From positions 8,081,865 through 8,145,864 of the forward strand of contig OY718806.1 of the NCBI GenBank assembly GCA_963070105.1: a stretch of 64,000 nucleotides of DNA, read 5' to 3'. A program made the translations under genes and the position numbers. Below the pieces are notes generated by a model that saw nothing but the letters and a program-made list of their open reading frames with translations, was not told the DNA's origin and ran no database searches. Positions 25,825-38,100 of this stretch are shown here, in pieces. The DNA is from Litomosoides sigmodontis. Taxonomy: Eukaryota > Nematoda > Chromadorea > Rhabditida > Onchocercidae. The stretch's first letter is position 1. Every line of letters starts with the position of its first letter.

Positions 25825-27531
25825 ATTTCTTAGTTAATCTAAAATATTCATTCCTAAGAAGCACTTCCCGTCTCGTAATATACTCTGATTAAATTCCGAT
25901 TAAACATTCATGTGAATTTAACACCCATAATGAATAAACAGCTGATAATGGAAACGATGTTCTATTTTTTAATTTTATGAATTTGCCAATCAATTTTACC
26001 AACAACCAATACTTTTTTTCCATCTATAAAGGCTTAAAATTCTTAGTCCAAAACAGAAAAAAAAAAGTCAAAATGCAAAAAGCGGTCTTTTAAACAAACA
26101 AAAATTTAAACATATCAATTAAAAGAATTTCCGAGAAGGAAGAATCTATCCAGCGATTGGTTCGATGTTGAATAATTGAATGAAATAGTGACGGATTTAT
26201 GGATGGCAATGGCGATCAAGCTTGATCATGACCAATCAATATATGCATGCAAATGCATGAGAAATAATACCTTTTGCATAAACGCATGGATTATCATAGT
26301 TTAGTCATTTATTTACTCTTAAATTTAAATTACAAAACTGATATTAGCAAAAGTTTTCTTTCCACAAAATATTTAGCAAAAAATTTTTAAAATTGCTGGA
26401 AAAGCTCAAATATCAGGAATGATGTTGATAGAATCCAAATGTGTGATGCCGTCTAATGATAGCAATATGCTGGTAGAAAGTAAAACATTAAATCTCTTGC
26501 ACGAATAAAACTCAAACTACAAATTATTTGATAATTAATTAGGCTAACTTAATTATACTCTGCGAGATATTTGGATGACAATTGTATCTAAATTAGTAAA
26601 AGTCTCAATGTTGTCTCTCAGTTTAGCACTGTAAGATTTTTGGCGGACATGGAAAGCTCTGGAAAGCCTATTTGGCGCTTTAGAGATTAGAGTTAAAAGT
26701 AAAATATCTTATTCGATACTACTGATTAATTAATTTTTCCTGGGTAATTGCTGTTCTTCCTGCAAAAAGATTGCACTATTAACTTGCTAAATATCGTACT
26801 TTATATTGTCTGTATAAAGGTTTTTTTTTTTTCTATTCCCATCATACTCCTTAAGAATTTTGTTTGATACGATCAATTTTTTATGTTCGTTTCAGTGATG
26901 AGATCCATTGCTTGAAAGGAGGTACATTAAATAATTGCAGGAATTTTCAGCTAAGTTTTGATTAGAACAACAACAGGCATGAGTCATGACTTTTTTTTTT
27001 TAAATATAACTTCACAATCAAATGCTCATACTGATACCCTGTGATATTTTAAGTTTTTTAATTTAATCATTTCAAGTAGATGATGGCGTCATACGCATCA
27101 ACCTCACGGCAAGCTGAGATAAATGATCCAACAATTCCATTAAAAAGCACAAAGTTATTGAAATTTTTGTGCTATTTTGAAAGAAGTGTAGTTTTTTTAA
27201 CGACTGAGAATGATAAAAAGAATGGAAATGATTTTTTAAATTTAACATAAAAATTGATTATATCTTCAATTGCAAGTCAAGCCACAAGCAAAGTGTTACT
27301 TATTGAACTGTTAAACGTACTTTCAGTTTTAAGTTAAATTTGGAAGAATTGAATATTTCTCACATGCAATAATAGCAAACATTGCTAATGCGTATTAGGA
27401 CAAGTCAAAATTACATTTAAATTGGGCAGATTGTATGTGAAACATCAAATATGCCAACAGTAAGTGCACGAACACCTATCAACAAAAGTGTTCACGTTTG
27501 ATTTTATTTCTTTCATTTTGTGAGAATTAAA
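25825..27531. other. Divergent intergenic/promoter region
   Basis: This lies between two divergently transcribed genes, the CPG4-like gene on the minus strand and the four-pass membrane gene on the plus strand. It is AT-rich with several homopolymer runs (poly-A/T at about 26056-26068, 26820-26833 and 26992-27002). I see no exon in it. Confidence 0.5.
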
Positions 27532-29095
27532 ATGCTCTACGATGATATTCAGCTGTCCATCTTGTCAGCTTCACGAAGCAATTGGTGGCCGAAAATTCAG
27601 AAGTCTATGAGGTCATCAAATTCCTCAAGCAGCAGCATGGAAGGAAATGATCATCCAGCTAAGCAGTTGGCTAATTATAAATTACACAATAGCTATACCT
27701 TCTTCGGCACTGTGCATATCAAGGTATTCTGTTGTTGAAATTATTTCGAAATTAATTTGAATATGCCATTTTTCGTTGCTTTTTTGGTAGGCAAATTACG
27801 AGATCTCATTTAGTCTGACAATACTTCAAGTTCAAACGTGCACTTACCCAGCCGCATTGGGTTGTAGCAGAAGAGCCTTCAGCTAAAACCCATTAACTTC
27901 ATGCTACGTCATTCGAGAGGATGAAATTATTTGCGAATCCCTTTCAGACATCAGCAACAATGCTAACTGTCATTTACATCCTTCTATTAGCTGTTGCTGA
28001 TTTCACCGTTGACGTCATCACCACGACCAATTCATCCTCCGTTACGTATGGAACCATCGCAAGTACCGCAGTACTGCTCGCGATCTTATTAGCTCAGTAT
28101 GGAATGTGGAAAGAATCATCATTATGCTTGCTACCGTTGATCGTTCTGCAGGTTAATTGCTCCGCTATGCATAGAAGGAAAGTGTTACTTTTCCATAGTA
28201 ATACATGAAATAAGTTAAAATTGAAATAAAATTGGTGATAATTGAAATTTCAAATGTTTTTTCAATTTTTATCAATATTTTTAATTTTTTGCAAAAAAAA
28301 AAGAAAATTGCTAAATTCGATAATTTAGGTATTGTTAGGCGTAATGATGGCATTAACACTCGCTTTTGCGAGCTTTACCGAATTTCGTTGCTTTCTCATT
28401 GATGCTTGTCCAAGCGGTAATGTTTATTTGTTGTTATCCATTTTTCAATTATGCCAAATAGAGCCGCCCACATTAACTTTTAATAAAATTACTTGATTAA
28501 TTTCCGATAACTTTTCCTCACCAATGATCATTTACAAGTACAACTAACATATTACTTGCAATAAACGTTCAATCAACATTATTCCATCATGCTAACTAAC
28601 GCAGCGAATAAATGAGAAACAAAAAGGTATGTGGCACTCAAACACGCAATAATTTCAGTACGCCTAAGACCTCCTCATTGGCCTTTTTTTTTAATTATAA
28701 TACCTTCTTCAAATTTTGATTAATTCAGGTCGTTTCCTTATGCTTACGATGGGAAGTGCTATATTTTCTGCAACACACTGTTACTGTATTATAATTATGT
28801 GGCTCTGTTGGAAATATTTTCGCTATTTAGGAAAGGTAAATTTGTGAAAACATTAAAATTATCATTGATTATGAATTAATTTTTTATTTGCTGTCATATA
28901 ATGTTCCACTGCTTGTTTCCACTGTTTCTCATTCATTTTGTAATTTCAATTAATTTTTCAAATTATTATAATTGTCGCATCTTCGTCATTTTACTTTTCT
29001 TCTTGCAGAAAGCACAATTAGAACAAACATGGCGTGCCGAAACAACTGATGTTATGATTGATGAAGATGTTTTGTTCCGTAATGTGCCACTTTAA
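27532..29095 (+). CDS. Small four-pass membrane protein, unknown function
   Basis: I do not recognise this gene for certain. Five exons close in phase: 27532-27723, 27948-28151, 28329-28416, 28729-28835 and 29009-29095; 678 nt, 225 aa. The first 65 or so residues are soluble and serine-rich (SSNSSSSSMEGN). Four hydrophobic segments follow: ATMLTVIYILLLAVADF; TIASTAVLLAILLAQYGMW; LLPLIVLQVLLGVMMALTLAF; and a fourth around ATHCYCIIIMWLCWKYF. The tail is short and acidic (TTDVMIDEDVLFRNVPL). The pattern of a short GTVHIKTSATML entry into the first span, with conserved aromatics, recalls the nematode LAPTM/DUF7027-like group of lysosomal or endosomal proteins. That is a guess from shape only. No PY motif is visible. 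The upstream ATG choice is the first in frame after a stop. Confidence 0.7.
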
Positions 29096-30192
29096 TGATA
29101 ATTTCACTCAATGCTAATTAAGCAATAATTTATCCTTCGTTGATGGAAACGATTTTGTAGAATGAGATTCGCATACTTCTACATGGCTTATGAAGTGTTT
29201 CAGTGATACTGAAATTAAGATTTAATTCATGGAATATATTTATAAATGGTTAGCGCATATACAACACCATCACATGCCTTGCCTATCTCATTGCATCGCT
29301 CATCACTTTTACCCGTAACTTGTTCTATTCATTTTGTTGACATTTTTTTTTTTTGGATTAAAAATAATAATTTTAAGTTGGTAACAATTGCGCGATATAA
29401 TTTACACGTTTTGTAAGATTGCTACAGTCCAGTGAGACACATACGAGACGTAAAACACACCGTTACGAGCGAAGTGGTAAGGATTCCTTACGGATAGAAG
29501 TTGGAGGTTGTGAATTCCATATATTACATGGAAGGTGAAGGGGCAGAGTTTAACAAACGCTTCTGCTAGAAGTTCTGGAATCCGTTCCGTCCAGAATATT
29601 ATCAGGACGTCAACAGCAACTAATGTCATGTCATGTTCCATCAAACTGTTTTATTTATTTACCCGTAAGTTGAAACTTGTTTCATTGCTTTTTTGCAATG
29701 GCATTTTTAATTTTTAATAAATTCATGGAACAGCTACCGAACTTTCATCTCATTGGTTTTATCGAACGTCATTTTTTTAACATTTTCGCAAAGACCACCA
29801 CATATGCAGTTTGTTGCAAGAAAAAAAAAATGATTTCGCATTTCGCAGATAAAATTTATTTATACACCCTAAATGCCGATATTACAACAATATAAATATG
29901 TATTATATGTAAAAATACAAGCAATCGAAATTTCGCCAAAAAAACAATAATTTGAAACATTCATGACGAACAGATAGATATAAACGTTCCACATCACGTA
30001 ATTCTAATTTCTTTCTATAACGATCAAACTCTTTACCATTCATTCTCTTCATCAAAGCGATTTGTCGAGGAAAATGTTTGAAAACGATGAAAGATAAAAA
30101 TGTAATATTTTAATAATATTTGTTGTAATAAATTTACCATTATCAATTATTACTACTACTGTTATTATTATTTATTAGTAAATCGTCAACAA
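29096..30192. other. Convergent 3' intergenic region
   Basis: This lies between the stop codons of the plus-strand four-pass gene and the minus-strand tetraspanin. It is AT-rich and includes an AATAAA-like site near 29709. No exon was found. Confidence 0.5.
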
Positions 30193-32823
30193 TTATTTAC
30201 AACCGTAGCTTTCCTCCGTCGTAATCCTTCCTCGAAACTGCTGTTGCATTTCCCACCATATCGTAATGTTCCATTTGATAAAAGTTAATTTTAAATGAAT
30301 AAACACTTCATAGCACTAGTCAAATATTGAGCAAATTTAAAGGAAGTGTTAGAGAGCGTAAAATCGTTGATTAATGATCAATTACCGTTGGCATTATCCT
30401 CCTCAATCGTTTCACGTTGCTCTTTTTCGGACAAATAATTACAATAGCAACAACTAATAAATAGCAGTAATACCTGCAAACATTTCATCCATTCAACCAT
30501 TTTTTACTATGACAATATGAATGATGCTAAGAATTCCAATAGTTTCGGATTTTGGTCAATTAATACGTAATCAATGCTTAATTACTGATAATAGTCGATG
30601 GTGCTAATGTCAAATATCCAGCAATGCTAAATTTCCTAATTTTTTTCTAACTTTGAATTCATTTATTAATATGTTACTAGGAGATTTATTTATTCATTCA
30701 TTTATTATTAATGTTTTTTTGAATCATTGTAAACAAAAGGTCAAAAGGTCACGATGTGTTCTTCACATCTCTATGCTTGCATTAATAGCCATTTTATTTT
30801 CAAATATAAAAATGAAACAACAAGAGTAGATGGATGAGAGGGAATGCTAGATGCTTTACTTATCTTTCGAAGTAATAATTCACCTGAAATGAAAAAAATA
30901 GCAACAGTGATATAAAAATAATTTCCTCAACTTGATTAAACAATTGCAAATGTTTGCTGCAAACAGCATTGCTACCACAATCACTGCTAACATTTCCCAC
31001 CGACCGTGACTGCCATTGCGATATTATTGTTTCGTGTATCTGAAGTATTTAGAGGAAAAAAAAAGCAATTAAAACATTTCAGAAACGAAAAGTGCAATTT
31101 CGGGTTTTTTTTGCTATGGTTTTTTTTCAGAGTTCAATAGCTATGATTCGCATTTATCAGATGAGAAAGTATAATTGTGCAACTAACGACACATAACAAT
31201 TAAGGATCAAATTATTCCATTTAATTAGCTGTTGGATGAGTTAATTAGCCAAAACAATTTTGGAAATATCCCTTCCCATTCATGTTGGCAATGTACCTAC
31301 CTTATGCTGATTGGCAAAAGCAAACGCTGAGAGAATCAGTTGAACAGATATTTGTATCAATAAAATCACCGTGTACTGGAAATGAAATAATTTCCTTTAA
31401 TCAATAACATAGAATTATGTTTCCATTAAGTGAAATTACAATTTGAATGTAATTTCAGTAGCATTTGATAAATAATGTTGCCGCTCACTAGTCACCGGAG
31501 TATTCCACTGTTCATGCTTGGTCTCTTTCAAGCACAATCGAGAATGAATGAACTTTTTAAAGTGTGATGCTTTCATAGTTCCCGAAATGCGATAGCATAA
31601 TGATGTTTCGACTTTCATCACAATGTATGCAAAAAAGATGGGCTACCGCAACATCCGCTTAACAGTCTACCGGAAAAGACTTACATTATCATCAAAGCTA
31701 TTCGTTTAACACTTACTGATCAGATCATCGGTGTTCCATATCGTGTTGGTTGCTTTTAAGCAAAATAAAAAATTAAACTTTCAATTTAAACGTATGAAAA
31801 TGAAACTGTTTACTTATTTGATATATTGCAATGTACCAGTTGATACGCTAGTGGGTGTGATAATCACAAGATATTTGATATGAAATCACCATTACTTCCA
31901 GTTACTCAATTAGTTCAGTGAAATGTGCTAACGATCCTCGGCTTCGTCTCATCTAACACATTAATAATTAGGAAATCCATTAGCTGCTCACTCAGTGAGA
32001 AATGAACTTGGAAAATTTGGAAATATCTAACCAGAAACATGCAAAATGAGCTACGTAATACCAGTGATACAATTCCCAGCGCTGATAACAAAAATATCGA
32101 AATACCCGTTACACCAACAAAAAGTACTGCAAGCGAATACTGCAAATATGCAATCGATGTAATTTCAAAAGTGTAGCAAGGAACAAGGTACTTTTCATGC
32201 ACCAGCAATCCTAGAAACTAAATCTCCATCTTTTATGAAGCCGATAAGGCATTACGTAATTTAAACTTTGCCATACTGATAAATCACACACTTGATGATG
32301 ATCTGCAACAGGACTGGGAGAAATTCCGGCGGTCGGCGGTGAGAACCATGCGAAGAAAGCAACAATTAATGAGAAGATGGAGACCAACTGAAAGAAATAC
32401 AGGCTGTACGTGTAAAGACATGTTGCATATCCTCTATTATTATCAAGGATTTTGAAAAATAACTTGAGAATTTGGATATCTTGTTTACAACGATCAATTT
32501 AATATAAATTTAATCAATATGAATGGTGGGGGAGAGGGATAGAGAAAGGAAGAGGGAGAGAGAGAGAGAGGGGGGAGGGGGGAGGGGGGAAACGGAGAAA
32601 ATATCAAGGAAAACACGGTTGAATTTCCTCATGGACGAAAACCAGCTTTCGAGTAGCAACACAACCCACTGGGCCAACCATATCTCTAACATGTATCACC
32701 TGATCAAAAACTATCCGATGTTTTGATATTTAACATCAAAATTTCAAAGCTCAAAAAAAGAAAGGATCTACACTCACTTAGGATTTCATATAACAAAAAA
32801 ACTGAATGAGTAAGAGGACGAAA

Positions 32824-32861
<38 letters not shown>

Positions 32862-33200
32862 AAGCAGGAGTGCTCCCATATTTCACCCTTAAATGCGAAT
32901 AATAAAAGTAGCCGTAATGGAAATGAATAAAATTTACGAAAACAATCAATAAGAAGTATATATATATATTTGTAAACAGAAATGGATGTCTTACTTGATG
33001 TCCTGAATGAATGAATAATCAATGAGGAATGGAAAGTGTGTGGAGAAGGAAAAATGAAAAGGAAAACAACAAATAGAAAGTGAAATATGTATGAGTGATG
33101 AATTGCTGGTAATGAGTAATAATGTCCAACTTACCGCAAATACGAAGTTAAATGTGAAGGCAGTGATTTTCAATTGTTGAATAGAGAAAATGGGAAGCAT
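30193..33200 (-). CDS. Divergent tetraspanin-like protein
   Basis: Predicted four-span membrane organiser of the tetraspanin type. Seven exons join in phase: 33200-33135, 32387-32292, 32139-32032, 31375-31301, 31039-30932, 30626-30586 (only 41 nt) and 30473-30386. The protein starts MLPIFSIQQLKITAFTFN. Spans 1-3 are FNFVFALVSIFSLIVAFFAW, LFVGVTGISIFLLSALGIVS and YTVILLIQISVQLILSAFAF; a short first loop separates spans 1 and 2. The larger second loop has cysteines (DCGSNAVC, QHCW). The 41-nt exon sets the frame of span 4 (YLLVVAIVIICPKK). Without it the last exon is read in another frame and loses the span. No CCG motif is seen in the second loop, so this is a divergent member. The final coding exon is uncertain; an open frame with weak acceptors ends at 30193. 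Confidence 0.7.
32527..32592. repeat. GA/G-rich low-complexity tract with G-quadruplex potential
   Basis: This is a purine-only run of AG units grading into four G-runs of five to seven bases near 32569-32590. It lies in the first intron of the tetraspanin-like gene, read as C/T on the coding strand. The open frames across it are artefacts. Confidence 0.9.
32824..32862. repeat. (AG)n microsatellite
   Basis: About 16 AG units, slightly interrupted, in the same large first intron of the tetraspanin-like gene. On the coding strand it is a (CT)n tract. Confidence 0.95.
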
Positions 33201-33490
33201 GGAGAGGGTAGAAGTATGGAGGAGAGAGGTTTCGTCGATATGATTCCACCAGGGAAAATGAATAAAGGAATGAATGAATGGATGAATGAGTGAATGGATG
33301 AATTGATTAAATGAATTATTGGTTCGTCTCGGCAGTTCAAATCGTTTTCTCGTTTGATGAAAAGTTTTTGAAGCAAATGATCAACAACACTTTGTAGTCG
33401 CGAACATCATCGTCCTCGTCGCTGTCGTCGTCACATCTACACCATTTCGTTTGTGCTAGTGTGAGTAATGTTTATGTACGTTTATTTGTG

Positions 33491-33492
33491 TA

Positions 33493-33517
<25 letters not shown>
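33491..33517. repeat. (TG)n microsatellite
   Basis: About 12 TG units upstream of the tetraspanin-like start codon. Confidence 0.95.
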
Positions 33518-33523
<6 letters not shown>

Positions 33524-33990
33524 ATCTTCATGCGTACACATGTGTAACATCAATATATCATACACACTTCCATACGGTATGGGTGAATTTCCGTGGAGAT
33601 TTTTCTCAAACTAATTTTTAATTTTTAGCACTACTCGGAACTGAATCATTTGTTTAAAAAAGATTGATACATATCTACAAAATTCACTTTATACGACAAG
33701 AACATATTTTCGCACCTGTTGAGCTACCATTGCTTTCATCTTCATCCCTGTCACATTATAACTGCATAGTTGGATTTAAGAATTTCGTGTTTTTTTTTGA
33801 TAGTATAATATCGTGCAGTTGTACTAGTCATTTGTAGTCTTCCATGGAAGTGATATATAGCAAATGCCAGGAAGAGAGTCTCTTCTTTATCACCAAAACA
33901 GCTGATGTTTCTCATAACCAACTGAAAGCCTGAAGTTTAACTTTGACCACTGTACCAGTGAGTTAACATGAAATTCTATTAAAATATTAT

Positions 33991-34034
33991 ACTCTATTAA
34001 AATACAGCACATACTCTATTAAAATACAGCACAG
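33991..34034. repeat. 22-bp perfect or near-perfect tandem duplication
   Basis: Two adjacent copies of a unit beginning ACTCTATTAAAATACAGCAC occur at 33991-34012 and 34013-34034. A third, partial relative (TTCTATTAAAATATTAT) lies just upstream near 33974. It sits between genes. Confidence 0.9.
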
Positions 34035-34700
34035 AATCATAAATATATCTATTCCGATAGGAAATTTAACTCGTTTCAAGAAAGACAACATATTAATGCA
34101 CATCAAATGGATAAGTTAGAAAGGCACACAATGATGCGGTTATCAGTTGAAAGCATGAACACAAGTAGTGGTGTATCTATGACACTTAAATAGGTTCTCT
34201 GAATGAACACATTAGAGACAGTTTCAGATGAGAAGACAAATGCAATAGTTATCCAAATATGTACAGAAAATCGAACCTCTGCAATTTATGAACATTGACA
34301 CCGAATGAAAAAAGTATCACCGAAGCCATGACTACCCAGTCATTTTGTGAACCTGTTACAATAAAATATTGCTGTTCAGCGCTTCCTTGAAAATACTAAT
34401 AGTAAGACCCTGCTGACCACCTAAGCTTGCAAAATATATCACCATAAATAGATAAGAATTACAATAGATTGCTAAATTTTAAAAATCGATACTATGCACA
34501 GCCTTTGATTCCTGCTTTCCTCCTTTTCCTTCTGTATGTAAACGTTATGCCGCATGCTTGGCACTTGGTTACGGTATACGGACTGTATGTATGGATACGC
34601 ATAGATACTTTAAAGAGTCCATTTTAAACAAAAAAAAAACCATTACATCTAATTTTACATCGATTTATCATTTAAGAACCAATAGAAATTGTTGAAAGCA

Positions 34701-35133
34701 CTATTTTTCCATACCGTCACCAGATTTACTTAGCGAATTGCTGTATCCTTCAGTAAATGATATTTCCACATGTTCGAGAGGTTGACTGGGAAGTCGTGGA
34801 TGAAAACCTGGTCCAAGTAATGCTTCAACATCGTTTTCAAAACTACCTGATAACATTGACATTATTTCTTCGCCATTACAATTTTCGTTCCTGCAAAAAC
34901 CGTCAATTCATAAAAGAAATAAAACGTTTGCTAAAGCACTAAATTATTATACGAAAACTTAATATCGTTTCAAATTCTACCCTTGCAAAGCATAGTAACC
35001 AAAATTTATACTTTTTATCTGAAAACACTCGCAAACACAGTAATTGTAAATCATGTGGTTCTCAAATGCAACAACAACAGAAACAACTACCTGTCTACCT
35101 CACATCCCTTGCTATCTTCTTCAGTTCAAGACC

Positions 35134-35176
<43 letters not shown>

Positions 35177-38100
35177 CACATCTTACATGTGTTACGAGTA
35201 TTACAGCGGCTATGTTTCCGTCTGAAATCCTACAATCAATGTGACAAACTAAAAATACATCAACAGACATTTCCGTAGACTGAATTCGAGTTATTATCTC
35301 TCCGGGAGACCAATCCGAATTATTTTGGGTTGAAAATGATAACAATGGACTATCTCTACCAGTTTGACATCCAGATTTTCTGCAAAAATCTATTCTATAT
35401 AACTGATACCTTAGAAATATAAATTTTAGACAACTTTTATTTTAAGCGAATTAGTACATTCAATAATAGTTTATGAGAGCAGAGTTTAAAAAAATAATAA
35501 CAAAACTGAAAAAGTTTTAAAAGAATTTATTTTGTCTCCTTTTTTTCAGTTGCACAAACAGAAAAGTCTGTTACCCGCCAGTTTTTGCAACCATCACAAT
35601 TTCAGACTGAATATAGCCTGTTGGTGATAAAGATTTTTGACGTTCTTCAGCTTCAAAATATCGCAACATGTCTTCCTTATCAATGTCTGGATATAGATAT
35701 CTAGGTATAGTACTGTTAAAAAAAAGTATTTATGATAGTTTCACCAAATAAATTTAATATTTGTAAAAGCTTATTTTAGGATACTTTTATACTGTGGCAG
35801 TATTACCCACGATAATTAAATATAAAAAATGGTCAATTTTCACATGAAAGAAATCTTTCAAAATAACTACTTGATATCTTTCAGTTGTGGACATGATGCA
35901 ATACGCTGCGCAAGCGAAAATTGATCGAGATCTTTTATAGAGAATGGTGAGAGATGAAACGGTACTGTAAGAAACGAAAATGATTTAAGTAATTCAGATT
36001 TGATCTTTGCAAAGAGTAATTTACCAAGAAAAACAAGTGCAGTTATCGAAGCAAACTAAATTACACCATAAAAAACATAATTCATTTAAGACATAATTTA
36101 ATATTCATGACGATAGAAATGAACTTACCTTTACCATCATCACCATCGCAAACAAAACCAATACTAACAGCACCGGTTTGTGTATCACTAAAACGCAGAA
36201 GAAATGTAGGATGGGGGGCCATGACCATTTGCGACGATGCATGCTGTTTACTTATAAAACCAATTAGCCACCCTATAAGACAGTTTCATAAATGAAAATA
36301 AAAAGAATCACATCAATTATTCGACAGAAAGACGAACATAACTTAATTATATTGATATCAAAAAAAAAGATTGAGAACAAACCTTCGTCCCAAAACTTTA
36401 CAAGTTTATGCTTGATAAGTTGCATAATGGCGAAAAACCACTCCCAGAATGAGAAGTTGACATCATCTCGCAAATTTTGCTAAATTTAAAACATAGTAAT
36501 TGTAACGCAATGAAATTAACCTATAATAACTTGTAACAAAAAAGTATTACGAAACCCTATCGCGAATTTAAACCAGACAAGTATTTCTGATCATGCTCAC
36601 CTTCGCAAAGCGATGCAAGGTTATTAACTGTCTTTCTTCATTGGCAGAAATCTTTAATTTTTCAGCCATGTAAGAAAGCTCCGAATTGCTGATAGCTCGT
36701 TCTGCACCAGTGGAGATTGCAAATTTATGGCGAAGGACTTGAGCAAGTTCCTTCCAGGATACGGAACTTATTTCCGGCGACAAGGTTGTACGATTCTAAA
36801 ATTCAGATGTCTATAAATCACAAAAAATGCGAGTGACGACGAAAAACTATTATGTTACCTACCACATCAGAAAAAGCTCTTTGCCAAAGTATAGCTCCTT
36901 GTGCATCACAATCTTGACTTCCATGTACTGTAACCATAATTGGCAGTGATAACGTCCAAACATCAAACTTCCCAAGATTGCCTAGTTGAAATGGGGATAT
37001 ATGAAAAAGTAATGCATATTTTTGGTCGGTAGCTGTCTGTGAATTTAGCAACACTTTGCAATCGCCTTGTCCTCCTTTCGGTGGAGGCTTTCGATGCGCA
37101 ATACGCGTCAGCTTCTATAAATGTAGTTATAACAGAAAGGGATGATACTGTATTCTAAAAAATAACTGCATTCTACTCCACACATAAGTAGACAAGTTAG
37201 CTAACATCTACTCTGTAGTAGTGGTCAGAAAAAAAGTTGCCAGTAGAATATGCGTTTAAGCAAATGACTACGTAATCATAAGGAGTCCAGAAAAGATGTT
37301 CTGGATATTCCGCAGTTCTCCACGATATAAAAAACAGTGAATACCACAAAAACTGGACTCACAGAATTGCTAAATTTTGCAGACATGTGTCCTTTATCGT
37401 CAGTAGTTATTTTCTCAAAATCGTTGCTTATAGAGCCAACAGTTTTACTGAAAACATAAAAATAATCCCCATCAAAAAATTTTCAAACTGTCTAACCCAC
37501 TTGAAGGATTTTTCGCACATAATTAACTTACACGTGCTTTTCGGACAGCTGTGCAGTGCTAAGCAATCGAGCTTCTTCCTCAGCAATGATACGAACAGTG
37601 ACATTAGTGTTGACAAGATGTTGTTTGATGCCCAATTTATCGCCAATAAGAAGTCTCACCTCCGCAAGAAATTTGTGTTGCGTTTTCAAGACTGGTTCAG
37701 GTTGGATAGCAACAACAAAACTTTGAGAAACCAACATACACAGCAGCTTTGTCAGGTTATCTAACACTAAGCTTAAATTTTCAATGTGAGTTTGCGCCAT
37801 ATCACCATTAATTTGCGGACCTGAAGAAGCCACCTACTTAATTATAATAACCAGATAAGACGCCCTCATCAAACACCACAGACTTACTTCACTCAAAAAA
37901 CACGGTTGTCTAAAAATAAATGAACTACGTATGGATATAAATCAAAAACATAAAATAAATTCTAGTTACAAACTGCAATTAACCATTTTTTTCTTTTTTA
38001 AACAAGACACCGACCTCGACGAAGCAAATCCATTTGCCAACATGCATATGTTCTCAGCTGCCAGTTCTGTTCCGCTAACACTTCGAACCTTCAAAAGATA

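Larger units (their letters stand above)
33201..34700. other. Intergenic region between the tetraspanin-like and STAT genes
   Basis: This holds the promoter side of the tetraspanin-like gene and the 3' UTR of the STAT gene. It contains GAATGAATGAATG-type imperfect repeats (33260-33300), a (TG)n tract and a 22-bp tandem duplication. No coding exon was found. Confidence 0.5.

Noticed and set aside
33170..33376. Open frame with repeated SIHSFIHSF peptide
   Set aside because: It comes from imperfect GAATGAATG-type simple repeats upstream of the tetraspanin-like gene.
35121..35345. Poly-Val/Cys and poly-His/Thr open frames around the CA repeat
   Set aside because: They are produced by the (CA)n microsatellite in a STAT intron; only 35379-35269 is exon.
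37387..37764. 125-codon plus-strand open frame
   Set aside because: It is the reverse of the STAT DNA-binding-domain exon, which has clear family motifs on the minus strand.
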